From Actinobacillus capsulatus DSM 19761 (GTDB taxonomy: Bacteria; Pseudomonadota; Gammaproteobacteria; Enterobacterales; Pasteurellaceae): a stretch of DNA of 64,000 nt. The notes beneath the pieces are model-generated. The model was not told the DNA's origin and searched no databases. It saw only the letters and a program-made list of their open reading frames with translations. The stretch is from assembly GCF_000374285.1 (NCBI RefSeq), contig NZ_KB893940.1, positions 47,733 through 111,732 of the forward strand, read 5' to 3'. The position numbers were made by a program, and so were the translations under genes. This document shows, piece by piece, positions 37,831 to 47,739 of the stretch. How positions within the stretch are numbered: position 1 is the stretch's first letter; every line of letters starts with the position of its first letter.

Positions 37831-38499
37831 TCTATTCCTAAACCGGGTGAAATCAGTTTGGCGCACAATGGCGTGCTTTTTTTAGATGAACTGCCGGAGT
37901 TTGAACGCAAAGTATTGGACGCATTACGCCAGCCGTTGGAAGCCGGTGAGATTATTATTTCCAGAGCCAATGCTAAGGTGCAATTCCCCGCCAGTTTTCA
38001 ATTAATTGCAGCAATGAACCCTAGCCCGACAGGACATTATCAAGGCACGCACAACCGTACTTCTCCGCAGCAAGTGATGCGTTATTTAAATCGTTTATCT
38101 GGCCCGTTTTTAGATCGTTTCGATCTCTCGATTGAAGTTCCTTTATTACCAAAAGGCGCATTACAAAGTAGCGATAACCGGGGCGAAACCACCGAGCAAG
38201 TACGCAAGCGGGTATTTTTGGCAAGAGAATTACAAATGGCGAGAGCTGGAAAAATTAATGCCAAGTTAACCACCAAAGAAATCGAACGTGATTGTCACCT
38301 TGCTGAAAAAGATGCGCTATTTCTAGAAAATGTGCTGACAAAATTAGGACTTTCGGTGCGTGCCTATCATCGGATCTTAAAAGTTTCCCGCACAATTGCC
38401 GATTTGGCTAACGAACCGCATATTCAACAAATCCATCTTGCCGAAGCACTAGGCTATCGGGCGATGGATAGGCTTTTACAGCGATTGCAACATGATTGA
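37831..38499 (+). pseudogene. comM: comM 3' part
   Basis: The remaining 222 codons of ComM, beginning SIPKPGEISLAHNGVLFLDELPEF (quoted in parts; Walker B is VLFLDE) and including the AAMNPSPTG sensor region and the C-terminal Mg-chelatase helical domain to AMDRLLQRLQHD. The transposon end supplies in-frame ATGs at 37792 and 37801, so a truncated peptide could be made, but it lacks Walker A. Confidence 0.95.
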
Positions 38500-38624
38500 A
38501 TTGTAAACTTTCGAGATTTAAATTTTATTTATTGATATTATATTTACTTATATTTATGATTCTTAGTTGTTTATTGTAAATTATAGTGTTTATTGTTGTG
38601 TTTTAAGTATAAGGAATTTTTTTA

Positions 38625-39707
38625 ATGAATATTGCAACAAAATTAATGACCACGTTAGTGGCGAGTTTAGTGATTACCGCGTGTAGCGGCGGCTCTTCAG
38701 GTTCATCGGCTCAACCAAATACGGAGCCTACGCCTAAAACGAATATACCAGCCCCAAAAGCGGAGCAACCAAAAAAAGAGGAAGCTCCGCAAGCGGATAG
38801 TCCGAAAGTGGAAGAACCAAAAAGTATTGCTCCACTGATGGGAAGCCCAAAAGTAGAGAAACAGAAAGAAAATAACCTACAAGAGAAAAGCCCAAAAGTA
38901 GACGAACCGCAAGTAATGGATCCAAAATTAGGTTCTCCACAAAAAGATGCTCAGAAGTTAGAAGAACCTAAGAATAAAAGTAATGCGGAAATTCTTAAGG
39001 AATTAGGTATTAAGGATATTTCGGAGGGAGAACTTAGTGTTGCAGATACTTTATTGGATATACGGTTGGATGATCACGAGAAAGTGAGTATTGTTATTTT
39101 GAATAATGAAATTAATCGTAAAGATCTGAAAGTAACGAATTCAATTCCAAATCAGGATATTATGACCTTAAAAGACTCTTCCGGTAAATTGTTAGGTTAC
39201 TATGGGTATATGCAATTGAGTCAAGTTAGAGAAGATGCGAATACTAGTAAGAATGAAATTAACCTGAATGAACATTATCTGCTATCTATGAATGATGCTG
39301 AGAAAATTCGTCCGGCTAAATCTATAGAATATACGGGAAATATGTTCTATGGCTATAAAGATTCGAATGAAAAACTAGTAGCAAACGTACAAGCGGCTTA
39401 TAATGATTCGACTAAGATGTTGTCAATGGAAGTTTTTGGTAATAGTGATCATTATTGGAAATTAGGAGAAACGGGACGTACCAAATTACCGATAAACCGT
39501 GTTCAAGGAGCGACAGTAGATAGTGATGGAACGATTTTAAATGCCAATTTATATACTAAAATAGATAGTGATTCGACAAAATTAACTCCAGATGCGAATT
39601 TTTCCGGCAGTATTTTCGGTAAAAATGGAGAGGTGCTGGCAGGAAGTGCTGTTAGCGAAAAATGGCGCGGTGTAATCGGTGCTACGGCGACAGAAAAAAA
39701 GCAGTAA
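38625..39707 (+). CDS. surface lipoprotein, TbpB/factor-H-binding-like
   Basis: A 360-residue lipoprotein. Lipobox VITAC puts the lipidated residue at Cys20. A Gly/Ser tether (SGGSSGSS) leads to a Pro/Lys/Glu-rich region (about 30-120) with repeats of the SPKVEEPK type. The C-terminal ~230 residues look like beta strands ending GVIGATATEKKQ, as in the 8-strand barrel of TbpB and factor-H-binding proteins. Such proteins are exported to the surface by Slam. Ligand unknown. The repeat region could vary in length between strains. Single gene with its own terminator. Confidence 0.7.
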   Translation: MNIATKLMTTLVASLVITACSGGSSGSSAQPNTEPTPKTNIPAPKAEQPKKEEAPQADSPKVEEPKSIAPLMGSPKVEKQKENNLQEKSPKVDEPQVMDPKLGSPQKDAQKLEEPKNKSNAEILKELGIKDISEGELSVADTLLDIRLDDHEKVSIVILNNEINRKDLKVTNSIPNQDIMTLKDSSGKLLGYYGYMQLSQVREDANTSKNEINLNEHYLLSMNDAEKIRPAKSIEYTGNMFYGYKDSNEKLVANVQAAYNDSTKMLSMEVFGNSDHYWKLGETGRTKLPINRVQGATVDSDGTILNANLYTKIDSDSTKLTPDANFSGSIFGKNGEVLAGSAVSEKWRGVIGATATEKKQ

Positions 39708-39742
39708 ATAACTTGGCTCAATAAATATTTTCTTATTAATTT

Positions 39743-39770
39743 AAAAGCTATCCTCTAGGATAGCTTTTTT
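39743..39770. terminator. bidirectional terminator between lipoprotein gene and menH
   Basis: AAAAGCTATCCT and AGGATAGCTTTT form a near-perfect palindrome with TTTTTT after it on the plus strand and an A-run before it, so it serves both convergent genes. Confidence 0.85.
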
Positions 39771-40533
39771 ACTTTTTCATTAACTCAATCAGATAATTGG
39801 TAAAAAATTGTGGGGTCTCTAAGTGTGTATTATGTCCGGCACAAGGAATAATTCTATAATTGAGTCGATTTTCCGATGCGATTTTTCTAAATTTGGGATC
39901 ATGCTCACCAACCAAAAAGGTGATATTTAAATCGCATTTAGAAAGTGATGGTAAAAAATAGGGCTGTTTAGCAAGACTGGTAACTTCTAGCATAGCCGCA
40001 ATGGCTAATCCGTTATTGTTTTGTCGTTTTTCGATTAAATTGAACCGCTTATTTTGGTCTAAATTGGCAAAAACATCTTGTTGGTACCAATCATTTAATA
40101 CTTTCACTATCGGCTCGTGGCGAAAACGTTCCGCCCATTGATGCTCATTTTGCCAACGCGCTTGGCGTTCCGCATCCGTCGCTAATCCGATATTTGCCCC
40201 TTCAAGAATAGTATGTTTGAGATGAGGATTATTGGCATTGAGCGCATAGTCCAACGCTAAACGCCCGCCTAACGAATAGCCGACCAAATAAAAAGGCTGA
40301 TTGCCGATATATTGCAAGATGGTTTGATGGATGAGTTCTCTAGCGTGAGTAAAGCCGTGGCAGACAATATGTTCGCTTGCGCCATGTAGAGGGAGATCAA
40401 CGGTAAGCGGTCTAATTTGTGGAAAATTTTGCAAGCGGTCTAACACCGCTTGCCAATCTTGTTGTGAACCGAGTAAACCGTGCAGAAACACCACCGGCGT
40501 ACCCGTTTCACTGTGCCATGTTGCGTGGAGCAT
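39769..40533 (-). CDS. menH: SHCHC synthase MenH
   Basis: A 254-residue alpha/beta hydrolase: FLHGLLGSQQDW oxyanion region, nucleophile elbow GYSLGGRLAL, acid GEHDPKF, and His in CAGHNTHLE. It removes pyruvate from the MenD product in menaquinone synthesis. Its start overlaps the menD stop by one base (TAATG), so menD-menH form an operon. Confidence 0.9.
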   Translation of the reverse strand: MLHATWHSETGTPVVFLHGLLGSQQDWQAVLDRLQNFPQIRPLTVDLPLHGASEHIVCHGFTHARELIHQTILQYIGNQPFYLVGYSLGGRLALDYALNANNPHLKHTILEGANIGLATDAERQARWQNEHQWAERFRHEPIVKVLNDWYQQDVFANLDQNKRFNLIEKRQNNNGLAIAAMLEVTSLAKQPYFLPSLSKCDLNITFLVGEHDPKFRKIASENRLNYRIIPCAGHNTHLETPQFFTNYLIELMKK

Positions 40534-42239
40534 TAGGCAATTTCCGCTTGTGAGATTTGTTTGATTAACGATTTATAAAGGTTGCTACCGTCTTGATCAT
40601 TCACTTTAATTTCAACGATAGTCACGCCTTTACGTCCATAAGCGAGTTTCAGTTTGGCTTTAAGATCTGCCCAAGTAAACGGGCGGATATATTCAATGCC
40701 AAACATGGTTGCAATTGATGCAAATTCGTAGTTATGCGATAAGCGGTAGAATTGTTCTTTGGCTCTAGCCTCCACCGGTAACATATCGAAAATCGCACCG
40801 CCGCTATTATTAATCACAAACAAAATGCAAGGGTGATTGATTTTGTTGAGTAAGGCGATAGAGTTCAAATCGTGTAATGCAGAAATATCTCCAAGCACAC
40901 CGACAGTCGGTTGACCGCTACCTTTTGCTACACCTGCCATGGTTGCGATTAAACCGTCAATGCCGCTTGCACCACGGTTGGTATAAACTGGATAACCTTC
41001 AGGTAATTTGCATAGCGCATCGACTAAGCGCACGAAGAGGCTGTTACCGATAAATAAATTACCGTTAGTTGCCAATACTTCTTCAATATGGTGTGCTAAT
41101 GAAGCTTCGTTTAGGCTACCGCCGACTTGTTGCTCAATAAAACCGGCACAGAATTGTGAAAGTGCCAGCGGCTCTAATAACCACGGTTTTTGGCGAAGCG
41201 GCGGATGCACACGTAGGAAATGGTGCGCTTTTGCCACAAAGCGGGTTTGATGATGAGCAAATGGATTGAGGTAATTGCTGTATTCATCCACTTGCCAAAA
41301 CTCGCCTTTAAATTTTTCAAGGAATTTATTCACTCTTTTACTCACGATTTGGCTACCGAATTGAATCACGATATCCGCTTGTAGCAAGCGTTGATGAACC
41401 GTGTTATTAGACAACCAAATATCAGCATACGGTAAGCTTGCATCTACGCAAGATTGTACATCGGTAAGTAAGCACCAACCGAGCGTTTCCGCCCATGCTT
41501 TGATGCCGATGCCTTGTTCGACCGGTAATTTACCGACCACGATTACGCCGCGTTTGGTACGCCAGTAATCCCAATTTTCGTGCATTGACACTTCGCTTTG
41601 AATCGTTTGACTGTTAATCCATTTTGTTTGTGAATTGATTAACCAGCTTTGAATCGGTTTTAACCATGGGAGCGTGCTAATTGCACTTTCATTCGCTTCA
41701 TAAAGCGGTTCGGCAAACGGCGCATTGATATGTACTACGCCGCCTTGTTGGCTTTGCGTGACACAAGCTTGCTCGATAGTTGCGACTAACCAGTTTGCGT
41801 TATAGTGTTCTGCCGGTTTGGGTAAATTAACGCTCGCAACCGGATAATTAGCAAAAATACCTTGTTGTGGAATAGCTTGATTTGCACCACAGCCGATTAA
41901 TTCCGGTGGGCGATCAGCAGAAAGTACGATCAATTTATGATGAGTGAGACTGGCTTCGATAACGGCAGGGTAAAGGTTTGCCACCGCTGTGCCTGAGGTC
42001 ACAATAATCGCTACTGGATCATTGGTCGCTTTAGTAATACCTAAGGCAAAAAAGCCTAAGCCACGCTCATCAAAATGGTTGTGGCATTGCGCTTGTTGGT
42101 CTTGTTGCAACTGAAGCGCTTCGAGTGTTAAAGGTGTTGAACGTGAACCCGGTGCGATACAGAAATGTTTCACGCCATAACGTAATAAGGCATTCACAAT
42201 TACTTTTGCCCAAGAGCGGTTAAAGGTGCTGACTGTCAT
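40533..42239 (-). CDS. menD: SEPHCHC synthase MenD
   Basis: A 568-residue thiamine-diphosphate enzyme joining isochorismate and 2-oxoglutarate. It begins with CIAPGSRSTPLTL and the DERGLGFFALG region carrying the cofactor-activating Glu. The diphosphate-binding segment is GDISALHDLNSIALLNKINHPCILFVINNSGG (seen in parts). Committed step to menaquinone, used for anaerobic respiration. Divergent from the nan operon. Confidence 0.95.
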   Translation of the reverse strand: MTVSTFNRSWAKVIVNALLRYGVKHFCIAPGSRSTPLTLEALQLQQDQQAQCHNHFDERGLGFFALGITKATNDPVAIIVTSGTAVANLYPAVIEASLTHHKLIVLSADRPPELIGCGANQAIPQQGIFANYPVASVNLPKPAEHYNANWLVATIEQACVTQSQQGGVVHINAPFAEPLYEANESAISTLPWLKPIQSWLINSQTKWINSQTIQSEVSMHENWDYWRTKRGVIVVGKLPVEQGIGIKAWAETLGWCLLTDVQSCVDASLPYADIWLSNNTVHQRLLQADIVIQFGSQIVSKRVNKFLEKFKGEFWQVDEYSNYLNPFAHHQTRFVAKAHHFLRVHPPLRQKPWLLEPLALSQFCAGFIEQQVGGSLNEASLAHHIEEVLATNGNLFIGNSLFVRLVDALCKLPEGYPVYTNRGASGIDGLIATMAGVAKGSGQPTVGVLGDISALHDLNSIALLNKINHPCILFVINNSGGAIFDMLPVEARAKEQFYRLSHNYEFASIATMFGIEYIRPFTWADLKAKLKLAYGRKGVTIVEIKVNDQDGSNLYKSLIKQISQAEIA

Positions 42240-42399
42240 ATCTCTTCTCTGTTCTTAATAGCTGGTTGAATTTTCACTAAATAGCAAGATTGTAACAAAA
42301 TCTGTAAAAAATAGGTGGAAAATTACCGCTTATATATGCATTTTATTCCATTTTTGTTCTTTTAATTTCATTGTTTTTTGATGTTTTTCCAAGAATTAA

Positions 42400-42460
42400 T
42401 GAGAAGTAGTTCACATATTTCTATTTTACTAAATGAAAATTACTCCATTATGGATATAAT
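42400..42460 (+). promoter_or_regulatory. CRP site and promoter of the sialic acid operon
   Basis: TGAGA-N6-TCACA at 42400-42415 matches 9 of 10 consensus CRP bases. TATAAT lies at 42455-42460, with only a weak -35 (ATGAAA near 42433), so transcription would start near 42467 and the CRP centre falls near -60, the class I position. CRP control of nan genes is known in Haemophilus influenzae. No SiaR/NanR box was identified with certainty. Confidence 0.7.
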
Positions 42461-42501
42461 AAATGGTGTGTTTATTCATAAGGTTTATGAGGTTTGGAGA
42501 A

Positions 42502-43095
42502 ATGTTATCAGATGAGGATATCGTTCGGCGTTATCTCGCAAAAAATAAGGAGTTTAAACGTATTGCGGACATCAGTTTGCTTGGTCATTCTTTATTTGAT
42601 ATGTGGAGTGATTGGCAACATGAACTGACGCTTAATGGTTTGTCGGTGGCAAATTTAGGTATTTCCGGTGTGAGTACCCGCCAATACTTAGATGTGATTG
42701 CGAAACCGCAACGCATTACTTCATTAGGGCAAAAGGTTTTTCTCTTCTTAGGCGTGAATGATATTGTGAAAGATCCTGACTATTCTCCTACCCAAGTCAT
42801 GTATTGGTTATTGCAAATTATTCAGCAAATTCAACCGCTTGCAATGCCAAATACCCGTTATTTCTTGCTGGAAGCCACGCCTGTTCGTCATATTCATACG
42901 GTCACAAACAGCCAAATTCAGCAGCTTAATGCCTATCTCAGCGAACATTGTCCGGCAAATCTTACTTTTATTAAAACCTTTGACGCATTTGCGGATTCAG
43001 AGGGAAACCTCAATGCAGCATTCACAACGGACGGTTTGCACTTCAATTTACAGGGTTATGCGATCTTACGCCGCTTATTAGAAGCTTATGTGTAA
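42502..43095 (+). CDS. SGNH/GDSL hydrolase (possible sialate O-acetylesterase)
   Basis: About 197 residues with the SGNH blocks: LLGHSLFDMW (nucleophile Ser), GISG, FLGVNDIV (Asn) and DGLHFNLQGY (Asp-His). Cytoplasmic. First gene of the sialic acid operon, so removal of O-acetyl groups from sialic acid or its products is a reasonable guess, but substrate cannot be read from the sequence. The start is uncertain: ATG 42487 and 42502 both have closely spaced purine stretches; ATG 42463 lies at the promoter and is unlikely. Confidence 0.72.
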   Translation: MLSDEDIVRRYLAKNKEFKRIADISLLGHSLFDMWSDWQHELTLNGLSVANLGISGVSTRQYLDVIAKPQRITSLGQKVFLFLGVNDIVKDPDYSPTQVMYWLLQIIQQIQPLAMPNTRYFLLEATPVRHIHTVTNSQIQQLNAYLSEHCPANLTFIKTFDAFADSEGNLNAAFTTDGLHFNLQGYAILRRLLEAYV

Positions 43096-43132
43096 TGTGT
43101 ATTGAACAGCATAACAGACTCAAGGAGTTTAT

Positions 43133-43822
43133 ATGTCAAAGTTATCTCGTACGGAAATATTAAATACGATTCGAAACGGTTTAATCGCCTCGTGTCAGCC
43201 GGTTGATGACGGCCCGATGGATAGGCCGGACATTGTCGCAGCAATGGCACAAGCTTCGATTATTGGGGGAGCGGCAGGGTTACGTATTGAAGGGGTAGAT
43301 AATTTAAAGGCAACACGTCCAACTGTAAAAGCGCCGATCATTGCGATTGTAAAACGTGATTTACTGGATAGCCCGATACGCATTACGCCGTTTTTACAAG
43401 ATATTGAAGATTTAGCGGCAGCCGGTGCAGATATTATTGCGGTGGACGGTACGGATCGGGTGCGACCGGTCACGATTGAAGCGGCGTTGAAACGGATTCA
43501 CGAGCTAGGTTGTTTGGCAATGGCGGACTGTTCGACCTTGGCAGAAGGGCTATATTGCCAACAACTCGGTTTTGATATTGTCGGTAGCACAATGTCGGGT
43601 TATACCGGCGGGGAAGTACCGAATGAACCGGATTATCAGTTAGTTAAAGACTTAAAAGCAGCAGGTTGTTTTGTGATGGCGGAGGGGCGTTATAACTCAC
43701 CACAACTGGCAAAAACCGCGATTGAAATCGGCGCGGATTGCGTCACGGTCGGTTCGGCATTAACTCGCCTAGAACATATTGTCGGTTGGTTTGCCGATGC
43801 AATCAAAACGGTGAAAGCTTAG
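43133..43822 (+). CDS. nanE: N-acetylmannosamine-6-phosphate 2-epimerase
   Basis: A 229-residue TIM-barrel epimerase turning ManNAc-6-P into GlcNAc-6-P. Typical segments: [50 protein letters not shown] and the C-terminal [16 protein letters not shown] precedes the ATG. Second gene of the operon. Confidence 0.94.
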   Translation: MSKLSRTEILNTIRNGLIASCQPVDDGPMDRPDIVAAMAQASIIGGAAGLRIEGVDNLKATRPTVKAPIIAIVKRDLLDSPIRITPFLQDIEDLAAAGADIIAVDGTDRVRPVTIEAALKRIHELGCLAMADCSTLAEGLYCQQLGFDIVGSTMSGYTGGEVPNEPDYQLVKDLKAAGCFVMAEGRYNSPQLAKTAIEIGADCVTVGSALTRLEHIVGWFADAIKTVKA

Positions 43823-43831
43823 GAGGCGTTT

Positions 43832-44704
43832 ATGCGTTGTTTAGCATTAGATATTGGCGGCACTAAGATTGCCTCGGCGTTAGTCGAAAATGGACTCATT
43901 TCCCAACGCCGACAAATCAGCACGCCACAACAAGATGAGGCAGAGGCGATGCACTACACTTTAGCGGACATTTTGCAACAGTACCAAGGGCAGTTTGATG
44001 CAGTTTCGGTGGCTTCGACCGGTATTATCAATAATGGTGTTTTAACCGCATTAAATCCGAAAAATTTAGGCGGATTAGCTTTTTTTCCGTTGCAGGAAAG
44101 TATCGCACGCCATACTGACAAACCGATTTTCTTACTCAATGACGTGCAAGCGGCGGCTTGTGCCGAATATCAACATCAAGATAAACAAGCGGTCGAAAAT
44201 TTCGTCTTTATTACCGTTTCAACCGGGGTTGGTGGCGGCATTATCCAAAACGGCAAATTGCTGATTCAACCGAATGGCGTAGCAGGGCATATCGGGCATA
44301 CTTTAGCCGATCCGAATGGACCTGTTTGCGGCTGTGGTCGCCGAGGTTGTGTGGAAGCGATCGCTTCCGGGCGAGCGATTGAAGCGGTTTCAAGCCGATG
44401 GACGGAACCTTGTACACCGAAACAAGTGTTTGAGCAATTCCAAGTCGGCAAAGTACAAGCGGTCGAATTAGTCGAAAAATCTGCAAAAGCGATCGCCAAT
44501 TTAGTGGCGGATTTAACCATTGGTTTGGATACGCAAAAAGTGGTGATTGGAGGCAGTGTCGGCTTGGCGGAAGGTTATTTATCGCTCGTACGACAATATT
44601 TAGCCGAAATGCCGCATTTCTATCATTGTGAATTGGAAGCGGCGAAATATGGCGGCGATGCCGGTTTAATCGGTGCGGCAGCATGGGCGGAACAATATTT
44701 TTAA
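43832..44704 (+). CDS. nanK: N-acetylmannosamine kinase
   Basis: A 290-residue ROK-family kinase: DIGGTKIASAL at the start, VSVASTGII, NDVQAAACAEY, STGVGGGII, and the zinc motif GCGRRGCVEA. It phosphorylates ManNAc released by NanA. It starts nine bases after nanE behind AGGAGG. Confidence 0.94.
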   Translation: MRCLALDIGGTKIASALVENGLISQRRQISTPQQDEAEAMHYTLADILQQYQGQFDAVSVASTGIINNGVLTALNPKNLGGLAFFPLQESIARHTDKPIFLLNDVQAAACAEYQHQDKQAVENFVFITVSTGVGGGIIQNGKLLIQPNGVAGHIGHTLADPNGPVCGCGRRGCVEAIASGRAIEAVSSRWTEPCTPKQVFEQFQVGKVQAVELVEKSAKAIANLVADLTIGLDTQKVVIGGSVGLAEGYLSLVRQYLAEMPHFYHCELEAAKYGGDAGLIGAAAWAEQYF

Positions 44705-44724
44705 TTAAATTTAAGGAACATAAT

Positions 44725-45603
44725 ATGAAAGATTTAACCGGTATTTTTAGTGCGTTACTCGTGGCATTCAATGAAGACGGCTCAATTAATGAGCAAGGCC
44801 TACGCCAAATTATTCGTCATAATATCGACAAAATGAAAGTGGACGGTTTATATGTTGGCGGTTCAACCGGCGAAAACTTTATGCTTTCTACCGCAGAGAA
44901 AAAAGAAATTTTCCGTATCGCAAAAGACGAAGCGAAAGATCAAATTGCGTTGATTGCTCAAGTGGGTAGTGTGAATTTACAAGAATCGGTCGAATTAGGT
45001 AAATATGCAACCGAATTAGGCTATGACTGTTTATCAGCAGTGACGCCGTTCTATTACAAATTCAGTTTTGCCGAAATTAAACATTATTACGACACCATTA
45101 TTGCGGAAACCGGCAACAATATGATCGTCTATTCGATTCCGTTCTTAACCGGTGTGAATATCGGTGTAGAGCAGTTTGGCGAATTGTATAAAAATCCGAA
45201 AATCTTAGGGGTGAAATTTACCGCAGGCGATTTCTATTTATTAGAACGTTTGAAAAAAGCCTATCCGAACCATTTAATTTGGGCGGGTTTTGATGAAATG
45301 ATGTTACCGGCGGTGGCATTAGGTGTGGACGGTGCAATAGGTTCAACCTTTAACGTGAACGCACCGCGCGCTCGTCAAATTTTTGAATTAACCAAACAAG
45401 GTAAATTGGCGGAAGCGTTAGCAGTACAACACGTTACCAATGATTTGATTGAAGGCATTTTAGCGAACGGTTTATATCTCACCATTAAAGAATTACTTAA
45501 ATTACAAGGTGTAGAAGCCGGTTATTGCCGTGAGCCGATGACCGCCAAAGCAACGGACAAACAACTTGAAGTGGCAAAAGCGCTTTATGCAAAATTTTTA
45601 TAA
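44725..45603 (+). CDS. nanA: N-acetylneuraminate lyase
   Basis: A 292-residue class I aldolase of the DapA/NanA family: GGSTGENFMLS, Tyr in IVYSIPFLTG and the Schiff-base Lys in GVKFTAGDFYLLERL. It splits sialic acid to ManNAc and pyruvate. ATG 44725 behind AAGGA gives the standard MKDLTGIFSALL start; an upstream ATG at 44683 lies inside nanK. Confidence 0.95.
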   Translation: MKDLTGIFSALLVAFNEDGSINEQGLRQIIRHNIDKMKVDGLYVGGSTGENFMLSTAEKKEIFRIAKDEAKDQIALIAQVGSVNLQESVELGKYATELGYDCLSAVTPFYYKFSFAEIKHYYDTIIAETGNNMIVYSIPFLTGVNIGVEQFGELYKNPKILGVKFTAGDFYLLERLKKAYPNHLIWAGFDEMMLPAVALGVDGAIGSTFNVNAPRARQIFELTKQGKLAEALAVQHVTNDLIEGILANGLYLTIKELLKLQGVEAGYCREPMTAKATDKQLEVAKALYAKFL

Positions 45604-45650
45604 AATTTGACCGCTTGTCATATATATAACAACAATAATTAGGAAATATT

Positions 45651-46454
45651 ATGCGTCTTATCCCATTACAAACCAGTGAGCAAGTGAGCCGTTGGGCTGC
45701 TAGCCATATTGTTGAACGAATCAATCAATTTCAGCCGACTGCTGATCGTCCTTTTGTGTTAGGTTTACCGACCGGCGGTACGCCGCTACAAACCTATCAG
45801 GAATTGATTCGTTTATACCAAGCCGGCGAAGTGAGCTTTCAGCACGTGGTTACGTTTAATATGGACGAATATGTAGGCTTACCTAAGGAACACCCGCAGA
45901 GTTACCATACCTTTATGCACCGTAACTTCTTTGATCACATCGATATCCAGCCGCAAAATATCAATATTTTGAACGGCAATACCGAGGATCATGATGAGGA
46001 ATGTTGCCGTTATGAAGAGAAAATCCAGTCGTACGGCAAAATTCACCTGTTTATGGGCGGTGTCGGTGTGGATGGTCATATCGCTTTTAACGAACCGGCT
46101 TCTTCTTTACGTTCACGTACTCGGATTAAAACACTCACTGAAGATACTTTGATTGCGAATTCTCGCTTTTTTGATAATGATATTACTAAAGTGCCGAAAT
46201 ATGCGTTAACCATTGGTGTGGCAACCTTGTTAGATGCGGAAGAAGTAATGTTGCTGATTACCGGCCACAATAAAGCGTTGGCATTACAGGCTTGTGTGGA
46301 AGGTGCGGTAAATCATATGTGGACGGTCAGTGCCTTGCAACTGCATGAACGAGGGATTGTGGTGTGTGACGAACAGGCAACCCAAGAACTCAAAGTCAAA
46401 ACCGTGAAATATTTCACCCAACTAGAAGCAAATGCGATTCAAAGCGTGTTGTAA
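45651..46454 (+). CDS. nagB: glucosamine-6-phosphate deaminase
   Basis: A 267-residue isomerase/deaminase: [21 protein letters not shown] with the catalytic Asp, [14 protein letters not shown] with the catalytic His. It makes fructose-6-phosphate from glucosamine-6-phosphate, feeding glycolysis. Preceded by AGGAAAT; nagA lies downstream beyond an attenuator-like hairpin. Confidence 0.95.
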   Translation: MRLIPLQTSEQVSRWAASHIVERINQFQPTADRPFVLGLPTGGTPLQTYQELIRLYQAGEVSFQHVVTFNMDEYVGLPKEHPQSYHTFMHRNFFDHIDIQPQNINILNGNTEDHDEECCRYEEKIQSYGKIHLFMGGVGVDGHIAFNEPASSLRSRTRIKTLTEDTLIANSRFFDNDITKVPKYALTIGVATLLDAEEVMLLITGHNKALALQACVEGAVNHMWTVSALQLHERGIVVCDEQATQELKVKTVKYFTQLEANAIQSVL

Positions 46455-46459
46455 GTTTT

Positions 46460-46491
46460 AAGGTCTGTTACACTATTAACAGACCTTTTCC
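46460..46491 (+). terminator. hairpin between nagB and nagA
   Basis: AAGGTCTGTTA (46460-46470) pairs perfectly with TAACAGACCTT (46477-46487) over a 6-base loop, followed by TTCC. It stands 15 bases before nagA and next to its ribosome-binding site (TTGGAGAAC), so it may reduce nagA transcription relative to nagB. Confidence 0.7.
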
Positions 46492-46505
46492 TTTGGAGAA
46501 CAAGA

Positions 46506-47651
46506 ATGAAATATGCTTTCACCAACAGTGTAATTTATACCGCTAAAGATGTGTTATATGGGCACGCAGTTGTTATTGAAGATGACAAAATTCAAGCGAT
46601 TGTACGTGAAGAACAATTAGCGGACGATATCCAACGTATTGATTTACAAGGGCATAATCTTACCGCCGGTTTTATTGATTTACAGCTAAATGGCTGTGGC
46701 GGTGTGATGGTAAATAGTGAACCAACAGTTCGCACTTTTGAAATTATGCAACAAACTAATTTACGTTCCGGTACCACGAGTTATTTGCCGACCTTTATTA
46801 CTGCGCCTGATGAGGGAATGAAACAAGTAGTCGCGGCGATGCGTGATTATTTGCAGAAATATCAAAATCAAGCGCTCGGTTTACATTTAGAAGGCCCTTA
46901 TCTCAGCCTTGAGAAAAAAGGTGTACACCGTGCTGAATATGTGCGTGAAATCAGCCCCGAAATGCAGCAGTTTTTATGTGATAACGCTGATGTAATCACC
47001 AAACTTACCTTAGCAGCGGAAAACCCGACCGCAAAAGTGATTCCCGATTTTGTAAAAAGCGGCATTATTGTGTCGGTTGGGCATTCGAACGCTACTTATG
47101 AAGTGGCAAAACAAGCGTTTGCTAACGGTGCAACCTTTGCTACCCATTTACACAATGCGATGTCGCCGATCAGTTCCGGACGTGCAATGGGCGTTGTCGG
47201 CGCTGTGTTAGACAGCGATGAGGTTTATACCGGTATTATTGTGGATGGCTTACATGTAGAATTTGGTAATGTTAAAATCGCCAAACGAGCTAAAGGCGAC
47301 AAGCTTTGTATCGTCACCGATGCCACCGCAGCGGCAGGTTCGGATATCGAACAATTTGATTTTGTCGGTACCACGGTGTATGTGCGTGACGGTAAATGCT
47401 ATGACGCTAACGGCACTTTAGGCGGTGCATCAATTACGATGATCGAATCGGTTAAAAATGCGGTGCAAGAAGTGGGGATTCCGTTAGACGAAACGCTGAG
47501 AATGTGTAATTACTATCCGGCGAAAGCGATTGGTGTTGATGATCGTTTAGGTTCGATTGAAGTGGGTAAAATTGCGAATCTGACCGTTTTTACCAACCGT
47601 TTTGAAGTGATTGGTTGTGCAGTCAACGGTGAATGGAACGCTTTTAGCTAA
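46506..47651 (+). CDS. nagA: N-acetylglucosamine-6-phosphate deacetylase
   Basis: A 381-residue amidohydrolase: GFIDLQLNGCGG near residue 60, HLEGPYLS with the metal-binding Glu, GHSNATY, THLHNAMSP and the catalytic Asp in VTDATAAAG. It gives glucosamine-6-phosphate to NagB. In the pathway it acts between NanE and NagB, though it is last in gene order. Confidence 0.95.
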   Translation: MKYAFTNSVIYTAKDVLYGHAVVIEDDKIQAIVREEQLADDIQRIDLQGHNLTAGFIDLQLNGCGGVMVNSEPTVRTFEIMQQTNLRSGTTSYLPTFITAPDEGMKQVVAAMRDYLQKYQNQALGLHLEGPYLSLEKKGVHRAEYVREISPEMQQFLCDNADVITKLTLAAENPTAKVIPDFVKSGIIVSVGHSNATYEVAKQAFANGATFATHLHNAMSPISSGRAMGVVGAVLDSDEVYTGIIVDGLHVEFGNVKIAKRAKGDKLCIVTDATAAAGSDIEQFDFVGTTVYVRDGKCYDANGTLGGASITMIESVKNAVQEVGIPLDETLRMCNYYPAKAIGVDDRLGSIEVGKIANLTVFTNRFEVIGCAVNGEWNAFS

Positions 47652-47674
47652 GAATTGAATAAGCATTGAATGGA

Positions 47675-47731
47675 ACAAGCGGTTAAATTTCGAGAAAGTT
47701 TTGCAAAAAACATTGAAATTTAACCGCTTGT
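47675..47731. terminator. paired-uptake-signal terminator between nagA and hemL
   Basis: ACAAGCGGTTAAATTT (47675-47690) and its exact complement AAATTTAACCGCTTGT (47716-47731): a perfect 16-bp inverted repeat between convergent genes, followed by TTTT. Confidence 0.85.
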
Positions 47732-47739
47732 TTTATGGA

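Noticed and set aside
38734..38940. Minus-strand frame opposite the lipoprotein stalk
   Set aside because: Leu/Pro-rich product is the complement of the Lys/Pro repeat region; no ribosome-binding site.
42463..42501. N-terminal extension of the SGNH hydrolase from ATG 42463
   Set aside because: That ATG lies three bases after the TATAAT, before the expected transcript start.
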